A DNA stretch of 44,483 nt, from contig JBGTGG010000310.1 of assembly GCA_041746855.1 (NCBI GenBank), forward strand, positions 1 through 44,483, given 5' to 3'. Position numbers and translations under genes: made by a program. This document shows, one piece after another, positions 17,308-27,800 of this stretch (its first letter is position 1; every line of letters starts with the position of its first letter). Below the pieces are notes generated by a model. It saw nothing but the letters and a program-made list of their open reading frames with translations, made no database searches and was not told the origin of the DNA. The stretch comes from JBGTGG01 sp041746855. GTDB taxonomy: Bacteria > Bacteroidota > Bacteroidia > Cytophagales > Cyclobacteriaceae.

Positions 17308-19035
17308 TTAAAAGGATTTTCCTGCTGTGTCATGCACCTGGTAAATAGTTCTTGATGCCTGTTCTTCATCCGGCACCATCCCCATATAGCCAAGTTCGTA
17401 TTTCTTATTTTCCAATGCCAAAATGGATGAGAAGTAATCACTGGCACAACAAGCACCAGCAGGGGTGAGTGCATATATTTTCTTTAAGAATTCAACCTCC
17501 TTTCCTGTGGCTTTCTTTTTATCATTTTCTGACGGCACCAGTAATACAGATCCGGAGTGTAGACTGACGCGAATTTGTTCACCTTTAAGGGCAGCCCGTG
17601 CTGTATGGAAAATCGTAGGTAAACATTCCAATAAAAAATTGTAGGAGTCAAAGCCGAGAAGAATTTTTTTGGAATTGTTTTCAAATGTATTGGGAGTCAA
17701 TCCGGTGCGATCAATGGCTTCGTTTAGTGCATTTAAAACTTTATCGAACACTGGTGCCGGCAGATGATCCAACTCAGTGTAAAACATAAACAAAATCGGT
17801 TGGTCCGGATCTTTGACAAAGTTTTTTTGTACGCTATTCTCAGCGGGTGTGTTTGATGTTGTAGCCGATGCATTAAAATCATCAGGGTTGATATTGATAA
17901 TGTTGGAAGCATAGGGCCATAAACGCATTGCATCGCGCGTTCCGCCTCTTTTGCGCTTTAAATCAGCAGTGGAGAGAACCGTTATCAGAGAAGGTTCAGT
18001 GTGTTGCAATGAACCTCTCAAGACTGCCAAACCAAAAACAATTGTACTTAAGTATTGAAAAAAGTCATCGTTACCATTGTACGCCTCTTTAGTAATATAC
18101 GTTGGTGGAAATTTTTCAACAAGCCGATGGAAACGATCAACCCATTGCTTTCCTGCAAACCCAATACTGGTCTCAATAAAATCGTACTGGTCAAACGGAA
18201 GAAACAAATTTACTTCCCCACCAGCTTCCTCCATTGCTTCCGCAAAAAGGATATCTCCACCACACGCCAGGGAACTATATCCAATCTGCGCATGATGTGT
18301 ACGGATTGTGTTTTTAATCGCAGTCTTAATATCACCTTCAAGTCCTTCCGGAAAGCGTGGAGTGCTTCGACCAGGTGCATCAATCATATGACCTGTAAAG
18401 GAAACAATATTCGGAGGCTGAAACATTTTCAGGATATCCTTTGCTACCGTCATATAGTGGTTCAATAACCATAATTGATGATAAACACTCGTGATTTTGC
18501 CCCAATCTGTGCCCGCGCTTTTTCTGGCTTTCACAAAATAGTGGAGGGTCTTGTCTTTGTTCTTACTCAGCAACCAGGCTTCACCCAAGGTGGCAAGTTC
18601 CCAAAAGTCAATTGTGTCAGGATCAATACCGGTGATTACTTCCGAGGCAATCTCCTTGCTTTTTCTGGTCTGCATAAGTATCGCAGACATGGTAGCAGCA
18701 TTAATACCAGTATAATAACTATTGGTTTTTGTGAAATTATCGAGATAGGTATCACGGGATAATTGAGCAAAAGAGGTTTGCTGATTCTTTTTGAAAAGTT
18801 CTTTGTACACACTTCCCAATATTCCGGCAGTTTCAGGATTTTCCGGATGGGAAGCCAACATAGGTTCTAAAATAGTTCGACTTGCTTCAGGGGTTCCTGA
18901 TTTGGAAAGTGCAAGCGCATATAATTGGTTGAGCCGTAAATCGTCACTGGACGTTAATATTTCAGACAATTTTGCACGTGCCTCAAGATAGCGGCCCTGG
19001 TTTATAAGTTCTTCAATGTAGTGTGTATGGGCCAA
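17308..19035 (-). CDS. TPR (TRAFs-binding) - SLOG-like - degenerate cyclase-like protein
   Basis: The protein has 575 residues and is cytosolic. Residues 1-205 are helical TPR-like repeats of the TRAFs-binding (DUF4071) type, also known from ASK kinases. Residues 208-390 form a Rossmann-like unit with NIVSFTGHMIDAPGR (209-223), SSLACGGDILFAEAMEEAGG (254-273) and FLPFDQYDF, resembling SLOG nucleotide-binding domains. Residues 412-567 resemble a class III nucleotidyl cyclase fold: KKILLGFDSYNF (about 456-467) and IRVSLHSGSV (488-497) match the metal-Asp and RIGIHTG positions. The first metal Asp is not where expected (FMFYTELDHLP), so activity is doubtful. The start is TTG at 19035, since an in-frame TGA lies five codons upstream and the first Met is residue 60. 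It lies 47 bp after the dienelactone hydrolase and may share its transcript. A signalling role related to the TIR-STAND operon is inference. Confidence 0.7.
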   Translation of the reverse strand: MAHTHYIEELINQGRYLEARAKLSEILTSSDDLRLNQLYALALSKSGTPEASRTILEPMLASHPENPETAGILGSVYKELFKKNQQTSFAQLSRDTYLDNFTKTNSYYTGINAATMSAILMQTRKSKEIASEVITGIDPDTIDFWELATLGEAWLLSKNKDKTLHYFVKARKSAGTDWGKITSVYHQLWLLNHYMTVAKDILKMFQPPNIVSFTGHMIDAPGRSTPRFPEGLEGDIKTAIKNTIRTHHAQIGYSSLACGGDILFAEAMEEAGGEVNLFLPFDQYDFIETSIGFAGKQWVDRFHRLVEKFPPTYITKEAYNGNDDFFQYLSTIVFGLAVLRGSLQHTEPSLITVLSTADLKRKRGGTRDAMRLWPYASNIININPDDFNASATTSNTPAENSVQKNFVKDPDQPILFMFYTELDHLPAPVFDKVLNALNEAIDRTGLTPNTFENNSKKILLGFDSYNFLLECLPTIFHTARAALKGEQIRVSLHSGSVLLVPSENDKKKATGKEVEFLKKIYALTPAGACCASDYFSSILALENKKYELGYMGMVPDEEQASRTIYQVHDTAGKSF

Positions 19036-19082
19036 ATGTTCAATCCTTCAGTTTCTAAATTAAAGAATAAAAACTGCAGTTG

Positions 19083-19970
19083 CTAGGATAGTTTTTTTGT
19101 AAAGAATTCAATCGTCCGCTTCCACGCCAACGCAGCAGCTGCTTGATCATAGCGTGGTGTGGTGTCGTTTAGGAAACCATGATTGGCACCTTCATACATG
19201 TACACTTCGTATGATTTGTTATTTGCTTTCAATGCGGCTTCGTAAGCAGGCCATCCTGCATTGACCCGCGTGTCTAATCCACCATAGTGCAATTGTAATG
19301 GCGCCTGGATATTTGGCACCATTTCATCCGGAGCTTGCCCTCCATAAAACGGTACGGCTGCCCCCAAATCCGGTATGCGCACTGCCATCATATTGGCAAT
19401 CCATCCACCAAAACAAAATCCTACCACGCCAACTTTTCCGGTGCTAAGCGTACTCTTCGATAAATATTCAAACCCCGCTATAAAGTCTTCCAACATTTCG
19501 GTGCGATCGCGCTTCGATTGCATCGTGCGACCTTCATCGTCAGTGCCGGGATAACCACCTAGTGGAGAAAGAGCATCGGGGGCAAGGGTAACAAAACCTT
19601 CCAGTGCTGCGCGTCTGGCAACGTCTGCTGTATGCGGATTGAGTCCTCTGTTTTCGTGAACAATTACAATCCCGGGCAACTTTCCTTTCGCATCTTTCGG
19701 TCTTGATAATTGCCCTGTAATTTTCCCGCCTCCTTTTGGTGATTCGTAGGTAATCATTTCGGTTACCAATCGCGGATCATCTTGGTTTACCAGGATTTTT
19801 GCTTTATAATCAGGCATCAGGAAACTGGCCAGTGCGGTTACGGTAACACCACCCACGGCAAAACCCGATAACCTTTCAAAAAAATCCCTTCGGTCGATGC
19901 GGTTGTGGGCATAGTCGTCATACAAATCGAATACTTCCTGGCGAATGTTTTCTTTCTTTAGTTCTTTCAT
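19083..19970 (-). CDS. Dienelactone hydrolase family protein
   Basis: The protein has 295 residues. After a helical leader it has RRDFFERLSGFAVGG (27-41) and a hydrophobic run, a Tat-like export signal. The alpha/beta-hydrolase core keeps the dienelactone hydrolase triad: Cys186 in GFCFGG, Asp233 in GGLDTRVN and His264 in GANHGF, with Glu106 in VHENRG. It probably hydrolyses an ester or lactone in the periplasm or at the membrane; the substrate is unknown. The next gene on the same strand follows after 47 bp. Confidence 0.9.
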   Translation of the reverse strand: MKELKKENIRQEVFDLYDDYAHNRIDRRDFFERLSGFAVGGVTVTALASFLMPDYKAKILVNQDDPRLVTEMITYESPKGGGKITGQLSRPKDAKGKLPGIVIVHENRGLNPHTADVARRAALEGFVTLAPDALSPLGGYPGTDDEGRTMQSKRDRTEMLEDFIAGFEYLSKSTLSTGKVGVVGFCFGGWIANMMAVRIPDLGAAVPFYGGQAPDEMVPNIQAPLQLHYGGLDTRVNAGWPAYEAALKANNKSYEVYMYEGANHGFLNDTTPRYDQAAAALAWKRTIEFFTKKLS

Positions 19971-20059
19971 CGGATCATCGTTTATGGTGTTGCCTGCTTA
20001 TACAAGCATTAAGGTATAAACTAATTTTAAAATCAACAGGTGGATTTATATGGATGGTA

Positions 20060-20272
20060 CTATTCTACAGTGACCTGCTCATTACCAAAAGCAACCTGGT
20101 CCCCAGGCCGGATTTTCTTCCTTCTTTGTGTTTCGACAACCCCATTGACGGTGACTTCCTGTTGATCGATCACTGCTTTTGCTTCACCACCAGTAGCAAC
20201 CCAGCCTAATAATTTGATAAGGTTATTGAGTTCTATATACTCTTCCGCTTCGCGTAATTTGAATTTCTCCAC
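20060..20272 (-). CDS. S4-domain RNA-binding protein (YbcJ-like)
   Basis: The protein has 70 residues: FKLREAEEYIELNNLIKLLG, then GGEAKAVIDQQEVTVNGVVE and KKIRPGDQV, the compact S4 fold of the YbcJ type. It should bind structured RNA, probably ribosome-linked. The start is GTG at 20272, giving VEKFKLRE.. in the usual family position. It has 89 bp between it and the dienelactone hydrolase gene. Confidence 0.88.
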   Translation of the reverse strand: MEKFKLREAEEYIELNNLIKLLGWVATGGEAKAVIDQQEVTVNGVVETQRRKKIRPGDQVAFGNEQVTVE

Positions 20273-20399
20273 ACAGGTTTAATTTAAGTTGGATCTATAG
20301 GTTATCCGAATTGAGCGTAAAGATACCGAACAACGACAATGATTTCTACACTGCTCTTCAATGTATAATATATAAAACAAAAGCAAGGCTCTATTAACG

Positions 20400-20431
20400 G
20401 AAAAAGCCATCGAACAAAAGTAAGATGGCTT
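20400..20431 (-). terminator. Intrinsic terminator
   Basis: On the minus strand, AAGCCATC pairs with GATGGCTT (8 bp, 12-base loop; 20404-20411 and 20424-20431) and is followed by a T run (20401-20405). It lies 34 bp after the stop of the gene ending at 20465. The rest of the 20273-20464 spacer shows nothing else. Confidence 0.7.
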
Positions 20432-20464
20432 CTTATAAGGATAATCCGACTGCTCTTATGCGAC

Positions 20465-20755
20465 TTAAGCTGGGATCATTGATAAACCAGCATCCGGATG
20501 GTTGTTCCTCTTTTCTCTATCACCTTGAAGGAACACGTGGCAGGTCAGTATAACCGTACCCACTGTTAGTCCAATCAAATTTGAAAAGAGGAAAATCCAA
20601 TCACTGTTTAGATAGGCGTACCCAATGCAGTGGATTGAAATTACCGGGTGTTGATAATTTAATTTTCGAATGAACACATTGTTCCATATTGCTTTCCATC
20701 GCATACCGAAAGTATTCGTCCGATAGAAGGTCTTAAAGTATGGATGCAAATTCAT
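20465..20755 (-). CDS. Small hypothetical membrane protein
   Basis: The protein has 96 residues with one clear hydrophobic segment (about 54-76, IFLFSNLIGLTVGTVILTCHVFL) and a weaker one before it, then a charged tail. I do not recognise it. It sits between a YtxH gene and a good terminator on the same strand, which supports it as a real gene. Codon use is less typical than in its neighbours, so a chance frame is possible. Confidence 0.5.
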   Translation of the reverse strand: MNLHPYFKTFYRTNTFGMRWKAIWNNVFIRKLNYQHPVISIHCIGYAYLNSDWIFLFSNLIGLTVGTVILTCHVFLQGDREKRNNHPDAGLSMIPA

Positions 20756-20798
20756 TTTAAATATGTATCAACCCCCTGAACCTTGGGCCAAAATTTAT

Positions 20799-21071
20799 TT
20801 AAGCTTTCAATTTTTCACTCGTTGCGTTGATGCCTTCTTTTGCAAGTTTCCTTCCATCTTCCGCTACCTCATCAACGGTTTGGGTAAAGCGGTCTTTCAA
20901 TGATTGGATAGATTCTTCAGTGGTATCACGTAACGAATCCGCCAGTTTTCTAGCACGGTTGGAAATTTTGCGTTGTGTTTCTTCTCCACTTGCTGGCGCG
21001 AACAACATTCCTACTGCAGCACCAATAACTGCACCCGCCAATAGTCCTCCGATTAAATATTTAGTTTCCAT
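20799..21071 (-). CDS. YtxH domain-containing protein
   Basis: The protein has 90 residues: a glycine-rich membrane segment (YLIGGLLAGAVIGAAVGMLFAP, about 5-26), then SGEETQRKI and a long charged helix, the standard YtxH layout. The family is linked to general stress responses; the molecular role is unknown. It precedes the small membrane protein by 43 bp and may share its terminator. Confidence 0.88.
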   Translation of the reverse strand: METKYLIGGLLAGAVIGAAVGMLFAPASGEETQRKISNRARKLADSLRDTTEESIQSLKDRFTQTVDEVAEDGRKLAKEGINATSEKLKA

Positions 21072-21253
21072 AGTTGTAATTTTTTTACGTGTTAATTTAT
21101 ATGTTATACCATATGAAAAGATAGTGCCAATGCTGCGCAGTGCTTATTAATGAAAAAAAAGAAATATATATTAAAAGGTTGAGGAGACTGTACCCGCTTT
21201 GTATTGATCAACTGTGGAAATACTTCTACTGGCAATTAGCCCTAGAATTTTTA

Positions 21254-21748
21254 TTAGCATCGAACAATTGATTTTTCCGGCTCAAAAAAATGACTGTGCT
21301 GGGAGAGGGTTACAGTTTTAAGCCCCTTTAAACTTTCAAAAATCGTTTGATGATTTTGGTATTGAAATTCTAAAAGCCTTTTTGAAACATTGTCCAAACC
21401 GGGACTTCCAAGCATTAATTCATAACACTGCAATGTTAGGGCATCTGCAATTTCAAAAGATTTCAATTGACTTAGAACCCCTTGCTCTTCAAATGAAGGT
21501 TTGGAATCATGCCAAAAAGTGTAAAGCGATCCCATTGTATCGGGTTCCTTTACATCCGAAAAGCGATCATGAAGCAAACGCAGTATGGAATGTGTGGAAT
21601 CACGGGCATTGTCAACTTCCCGGTGCAACATTAATTTTAATAACATGTGCCCACATGCGTATGCACTTGTATTATATGCAGCAGCACGCTCCTTATGGAT
21701 TTGGAGGATGTCAGAAAGATCTTGAATGAAAGGTCGATTTTTATTCAT
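21254..21748 (-). CDS. Helical-bundle protein, DUF2383/PA2169-like
   Basis: The protein has 164 residues, all helical. It opens with FIQDLSDILQIHKERAAAYNTSA, has a central HDSKPSFEEQGVLSQLKSFEIADALTL region, and later QYQNHQTIFESLKGL. This resembles the ferritin-like bundles of the DUF2383 (PA2169) family, but the match is by pattern only. No metal-site pair is obvious. It sits 149 bp upstream of the glucan synthase stop, on the same strand and among stress-type genes. Confidence 0.55.
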   Translation of the reverse strand: MNKNRPFIQDLSDILQIHKERAAAYNTSAYACGHMLLKLMLHREVDNARDSTHSILRLLHDRFSDVKEPDTMGSLYTFWHDSKPSFEEQGVLSQLKSFEIADALTLQCYELMLGSPGLDNVSKRLLEFQYQNHQTIFESLKGLKTVTLSQHSHFFEPEKSIVRC

Positions 21749-21897
21749 AAGGATATTTTCTCAAACCATGAGATAATTGTGCCAGTGGATACCTGTAAAA
21801 TTCGTGAGCAGGGAAGGGTTGTTTTTAGGAAATGTTGAATGTTAGCCACACATCTTCTGAAGATGATGATTAAATTCTACAGAAAAAAGTAAATTTC

Positions 21898-24800
21898 TCA
21901 GTGCTCAGCAGCTGGCCAAAAAATGCTTACGGTATGGGATTTTTTATCATTCACAAGCGCTATCGAATTTTCTTTTTGTACCACACCATCAACTGAATAC
22001 ATTCTTTTGATTCCGCGTTCTAACACAATTTGATAAACCGTTTCCCGGAAACGGTAGGTGACTGTAAACGATTTCCAATCGCAGGGAACACACGGTTCAA
22101 AGTACAGCCTATCACCTTCTCTTTTTAAACCTAAGAATGATTCCAAAATAAGTTGGTACATCCATCCCGCAGAACCTGTGTACCATGTCCAGCCACCGCG
22201 ACCGGTATGTGGCATCACACCATATACATCCGCTGCCATCACGTAAGGTTCAACTTTATAAACAGCAACCGCTTCTGGTGTTGTTGCATGGTTTATAGGA
22301 TTTATCATCCGCAGTAATTGCTCTGTCTTTTCATGATCACCAAGTTTTGCGAAAGCCATAATCATCCAAATAGCTGCGTGACTATATTGGCCGCCATTTT
22401 CGCGTACTCCTGGAACATATCCTTTAATATATCCCGGCTCCAAATCGGAAGTACTAAAAGGAGGCTCCAATAATTGTATAATTTTCTTCTCCTGATTCAC
22501 AAGAAACTTATTGGCCGAATCCATCGCCATTAATCCTTTTGCTGGCTCAGCGCATTCCGACAGGATAGACCAGCTTTGTGAAATCGCATCAATTTTACAT
22601 TCTTCATTTTTATTTGATCCGAGTGGCGTGCCATCGTCAAAGAAAGCCCGTAGGTACCATTCACCATCCCATGCATGCTTCTTAATGTTTTTCTTTAATT
22701 GAAGGGCTTGCTGTTCGCATTGGGTTACGAAATCAAAATCACCATACAGATCTGCAACTTTAGCAAAGCGGTTAAGAACATCATATAGAAAAAAAGCCAG
22801 CCATACGCTTTCTCCCTTTTTTTCTATTCCCACCATGTTCATCCCATCGTTCCAATCACCAGATCCCATTAAAGGCAAACCGTGCACGCCAAATTGCAAG
22901 CCATATAGTATAGCTTGTTTACAATGCTCATAGACGCTTGCCTGGTTTTCTGAATCAACAGGCATATCATAATAGGATTCTTCTCCTTCATTTAATTTTC
23001 TTCCTTCAATGTAAGGAACCATTTTACCGAGTATGGTTTCATCTCCGGTGGTAGTAACATACCGACTGGTAACAAATGGCAACCATAGATAATCGTCAGA
23101 GCATAACGTTCGTACCCCCCGACCAGCAGGTGGGTGCCACCAATGCTGAACATCTCCTTCTTTAAATTGCCGTGAAGCACAGCGTAAAATTTGTTCGTAT
23201 GTTAAACTTGGCTGGGCATGCATTACTGCCAGTACATCCTGGAGTTGATCACGAAAACCAAAGGCACCACCCGATTGATAAAATCCACTGCGACCCCAGA
23301 GTCTACAAGAAAGTACCTGATACAATAACCATCCGTTTGCTAAAATATTGATGGAAGCATCTGGTGTTTCAACCTGAACCGATCCAAGTGTTTCTTCCCA
23401 GTAGTGGGTCACTTCTTTAAGGGACTGATCAACCGCTAAACGACCATTAAACTTTTGAATCGTTTCGTGTGCTTCGTGTAAATTTTTGCCTGCACCTAAC
23501 TTAAAAGTAATGGTGCGTTGCTGGCCAGGATCCAATGTAAACGGTACCATGATGGCAGCACATGCATCCACGCCTGCACCTACCTTTCCCGAAAGGTGTG
23601 CCTGTTGCATCGCTTCGGGATTTTGTAGGTTTTTATTGCGTCCTATAAACTCTGTGCGATCGGCTGTGTAGGAAAAATCAGGATGATCAACTTGAAAGAA
23701 TGTAACATACTGTGAAAAATCTGAACTGAATTTATTTCGGGCAATGAGTGCCCTGGTGGAAGTTTCTAACTCAGTGGTTATGTGTTTAATCGATTTGGTA
23801 CGGAGTTCTCCCAATACCCACTCTACATATCCTGTTGCTGATAGCGAACGAATATGATCCGATTTATTTTCAATAGCAATCGTAATAAACTTAATAGGAT
23901 CTTTGCCATCAACGTGCACGGTTACTTTGGTGCGGATTCCGTTTTCTTTATGTTCAAAATTACTGTAGCCGAATCCATGCCGGGCAATGTAAGTAGTATC
24001 TCCAAGCGTAGGAAATCCCATAGGCGACCAATAATAACCGCTCGCTTCATCACGGATATAGAATGCTTCACCGCACACATCTTGAATCGGATCATTTTTC
24101 CAGGGCGTCAATCTGAATTCATGAGCATTTTCAAACCAAGTATAGGAGGAACCACTTTCTGAAAGGATGGTTCCGAAATTCGGATTGGCCACCACGTTTG
24201 CCCAGGGTAATGGGGTGCGCGTTTCTTTCGATGTTTTTATTACATATTGCTTTCCATCCGGTGAAAAACCGCCACTTCCATTCGCATATTGCAAATCTTC
24301 ATGAAGAATATCGGTTTGTGTTTTTTGTGGCGGAGTAACGGAGGGTACCAATTTCGGCACAGCTGCTTTGATTGCTTTGCTGTCGTTTACCTGGTCCGCG
24401 AGCGAACCTTTTTGATCGGATATAACTATTTGAGCAACTGTTTGAAGAAGAATGCGATCTTCAGTGGATACCTGATCAACAGGGCGCACAAAAATATGGC
24501 CGTGCTTTTCGGAAGTCACCTCGGTGCCGGCAGCAATAAGGCCGAGGATTTCATCTTGTAGAACTTGACGATACCCACCAGGGTCTTCGTTGAGTATAAC
24601 CAAATCAACCGCAAGGCCTTGCATCTGCCAATATACTTTTGCTTTAATAAGCTGCTTAACAAGTAAAATATTTTTGGTGTCCGAAATAATCAGTAGTACA
24701 ATCGGCAAGTCACCGGAAATGGAATAGCTCCAAAGGCTTGCCTGTTGTCGCTGGTTTTTAAGAATGGTGCTTGGCGATGTTCGCAATGTTGGGTTTGTGT

Positions 24801-27800
24801 ATAAAATTGAGCTCGCCATTTTTCCATATAACTGCGCTTCACTTTCGGTTGCACCGATCTGCCGCAGCACCACCTGACTATGGGTCCAGGAGAGTTCAAA
24901 GGCACGGTCGCGCAAATGTTTATCCTGGTATTTGTCCAGTAGGTTGTGATTGTGTTGGTGGTTTTCTGCGATGCCGTTTACAATGTCAATAGTTACGGAT
25001 TCACCTGCCTGAAGTATGACCCGCTGTTGGATAGAAACGATTGGATCAAGTACGGAGCCTTGTGAGTTCGTGAGTGATCCACCATCATCCATGATGGCCG
25101 GGTGTTCGAGTGACTTTCCTCTTCCGATGAATTTACTCCGATCTGTTTCGTATGAAGCCTGTTTATTCTTAACTCCATTAAGCTTCATCATGTGGAACAT
25201 CCACGGTGGTTTTTCGTGTGACGAACGTGGACGTCTGGTGCAAACAATCGCATCATAATGATTATGAATTTCTGTTTGAACGAAAAGTTTGCTGAAAGCC
25301 GGATGTGAATGATCTGCTGAAGGAGGTGATAACACAACTTCACCATAACTGGTAATCGACATTTCTTTCTTTGTAGAGGCGTGATTGGTAAGTTCAATGC
25401 GTCTTACTTCAACATCATCTTCGGGAGAAACAATAATCGTAGTATAGGTTTCAATATCATTGTCACGTCTCCGATACTCTACTTTTCCCTGCGAAAATAT
25501 TGCTTCGTAATGCGTAGGTTTTTTTAACGTTGGTTGGTGCGCAGTCGACCAAAACTCATCGTCAGAAAGATTGTGGATATAACAGAACATCCCCATGTTG
25601 TCGCACGTGGCATCCTCATGCCAACGGGTAACAGCAAGGTCGCGCCATTTGCTATACCCACCACCGGCATTGGAGAGCATAACAAAGTAATGACCATTGG
25701 AAAGTAACTGTATTTCAGGAATTGGAGTATCGGCTGTTGTAATCACCCGTATCTCTGTAGTTACTGCGGCAGGACTAGGCTCATGTTCAGATGCACCTGC
25801 ATAAAATCCCGTGGTTTTAGGAACTTGTTCCTGCAAGAGTAAAAGGGCAGTTTGAAATTGCGTATCTGCTTCAAACCTTTTTTGCATGGGTTGGTCCAAG
25901 AGCAAATAGGCGAGGGAAAGAAGGCCCATTCCCTGATGGTGGGTCATAAATGTTCGGATAATCGCATATCGTTGCTCACGCGATAATCGAAGAGGTGTGT
26001 AGTCCACGGCTTCATAAAATCCGTATTGTCCTTCGAACCCTTTACTCTTCATGAGTTGTAAATTCTGAAAGGCGCGAAGTGGATTCACCATCAAAGCAAG
26101 AAGGGTGGCATACGGTGCAATTACTAAATCCTGACCCAAGCCTCGTTTGAATCCTAATCCCGGAACTCCAAAAGCCCGGTACTGGTAGGTTAGGTGTGCG
26201 TCCACAAGATTATAGCACGACTCAGAAATTCCCCATGGAACTCCATGCTGTTCCCCGTATTCAATTTGCCTTCCTACACTTCCGATATTCATTTGATCCA
26301 ACAAAGTATTTTTGTAAGTAGGCATTACCAATCCCGGCATCAGATATTCAAACATCGACCCGCTCCACGAGAGCAAGACAGCAGTATTCCCGGTGCGTGT
26401 CAATCTTCTTCCAAGGGCAAACCAGCTTTCTTGAGGAATTTTTCCTTGCGCAATCGCTACAAACGAACTGAGCCGTGCTTCCGAGGCTAGTAAATCGTAA
26501 TAGCTTTGGTCGCGATGATGATTGGATACATCATACCCAATGGAAAGAAGCCGTTGTGTTGCATCATAAAGAAAAGCATACTCCATATCCGCCAAGCCCA
26601 CTGCTTGGTCGGCAAGCTCCGTTAATGCTTCAATTTGTTTACGTGCATATTCACCCGCTTTAAGAATAGATTCTTCAAATTGATCCAACCATTGATTTTC
26701 TGCAATGGTATTTTCCGCTACACGAAAACTTTGCAACGCTGTCTTAACATCAAAAATATTCCTCGCCAATTTTTCCAACGAGGCATCCGAATGGAGTACG
26801 CTTAGGTTCGCGAATTTTTCAGGCACGGGCAGCTGATCGAGCCATGGGGCGAGTTGCTTGATTTCTCTAAGCATCAACGTTAGATGTTGTTCAAAGGCAC
26901 TCACCCATCGGCTCTCCACTACGGTAAATGAGTCGGTGAGTGCTGTGTATTGACGCAATGTTGTTTCCAGGTTCCCTTTTAATTCTGGTAATTGTAGACT
27001 CCACTGCTCCATCTCATCATGCATTTTATCCAGCGAAGTCCTGAGGCTCTTATTATGCACGGGTATATCCTGAATGGTTAGCCGTAGCGTATCCTGAAGT
27101 CCCTCAATAATTTTGGTATCCACGATTTTTTGTGCCGCAATAGCGAGCAGCCCTTGCCGGAGTGTGAGCAGATGTCCCGCGAAATTTCCGCTATCCACTG
27201 TGGAAATGTATCTGGGATTTAATACCGCGAGTGTTTGCGTGTCATACCAATTATAAAAGTGGCCTTGATACCGCTCCATTCTTTCTAATGTTGCGAAAGT
27301 ATTTCGGGTGCGTTCAATTAGGACACCGGTGGTAACATAACCAAAATCGTGTGCTGCCAGATTGGCCAACAAAGAAATTCCAATGTTGGTAGGGGAGGTG
27401 CGATGGGCTATAACCGGAATAGGATATTGTTGTAGGTTATCGGGTGGAAGCCAATTGTCTTCGACACCAATAAGGTTTTCAAAAAACGACCACGTTTTTC
27501 TGGCAAGTTCGCGCAAGTAAATTTTTTGCTCACTGGTAAGACGTGTATTCGGTGTAGTAATCGGTCGGTCTACCAGCGCGACTACGGCAGGCGATAAAAT
27601 CCACATCAATAAAAATGGAGCGGCACAATAGAAGTGGAGCAGGGATCCTGTCATCAACAAGAAAAGAGCAAAGCCGACACTAAAGATTGATATGACGATC
27701 AAACTTCTGTGCGTATTTAATATTCCCGCTTTGTGATGTTGATTGACTCCGGAGGGATTCCACTCCATTAACTTTTTGTGACTAATATTTATTCGCCACA

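Noticed and set aside
17308..19035. Calling the TPR-SLOG protein an active adenylate cyclase
   Set aside because: The region resembles a class III cyclase fold, but the first metal-binding Asp is not at the expected place, so activity cannot be claimed.
21382..21729. 115-codon plus-strand frame opposite the DUF2383-like gene
   Set aside because: It is antisense to a more protein-like frame, is rich in His and Cys without motif and looks like a shadow.
21851..21865. CATCTTC-T-GAAGATG as ndvB terminator
   Set aside because: The loop would be a single base and no T run follows on the minus strand.
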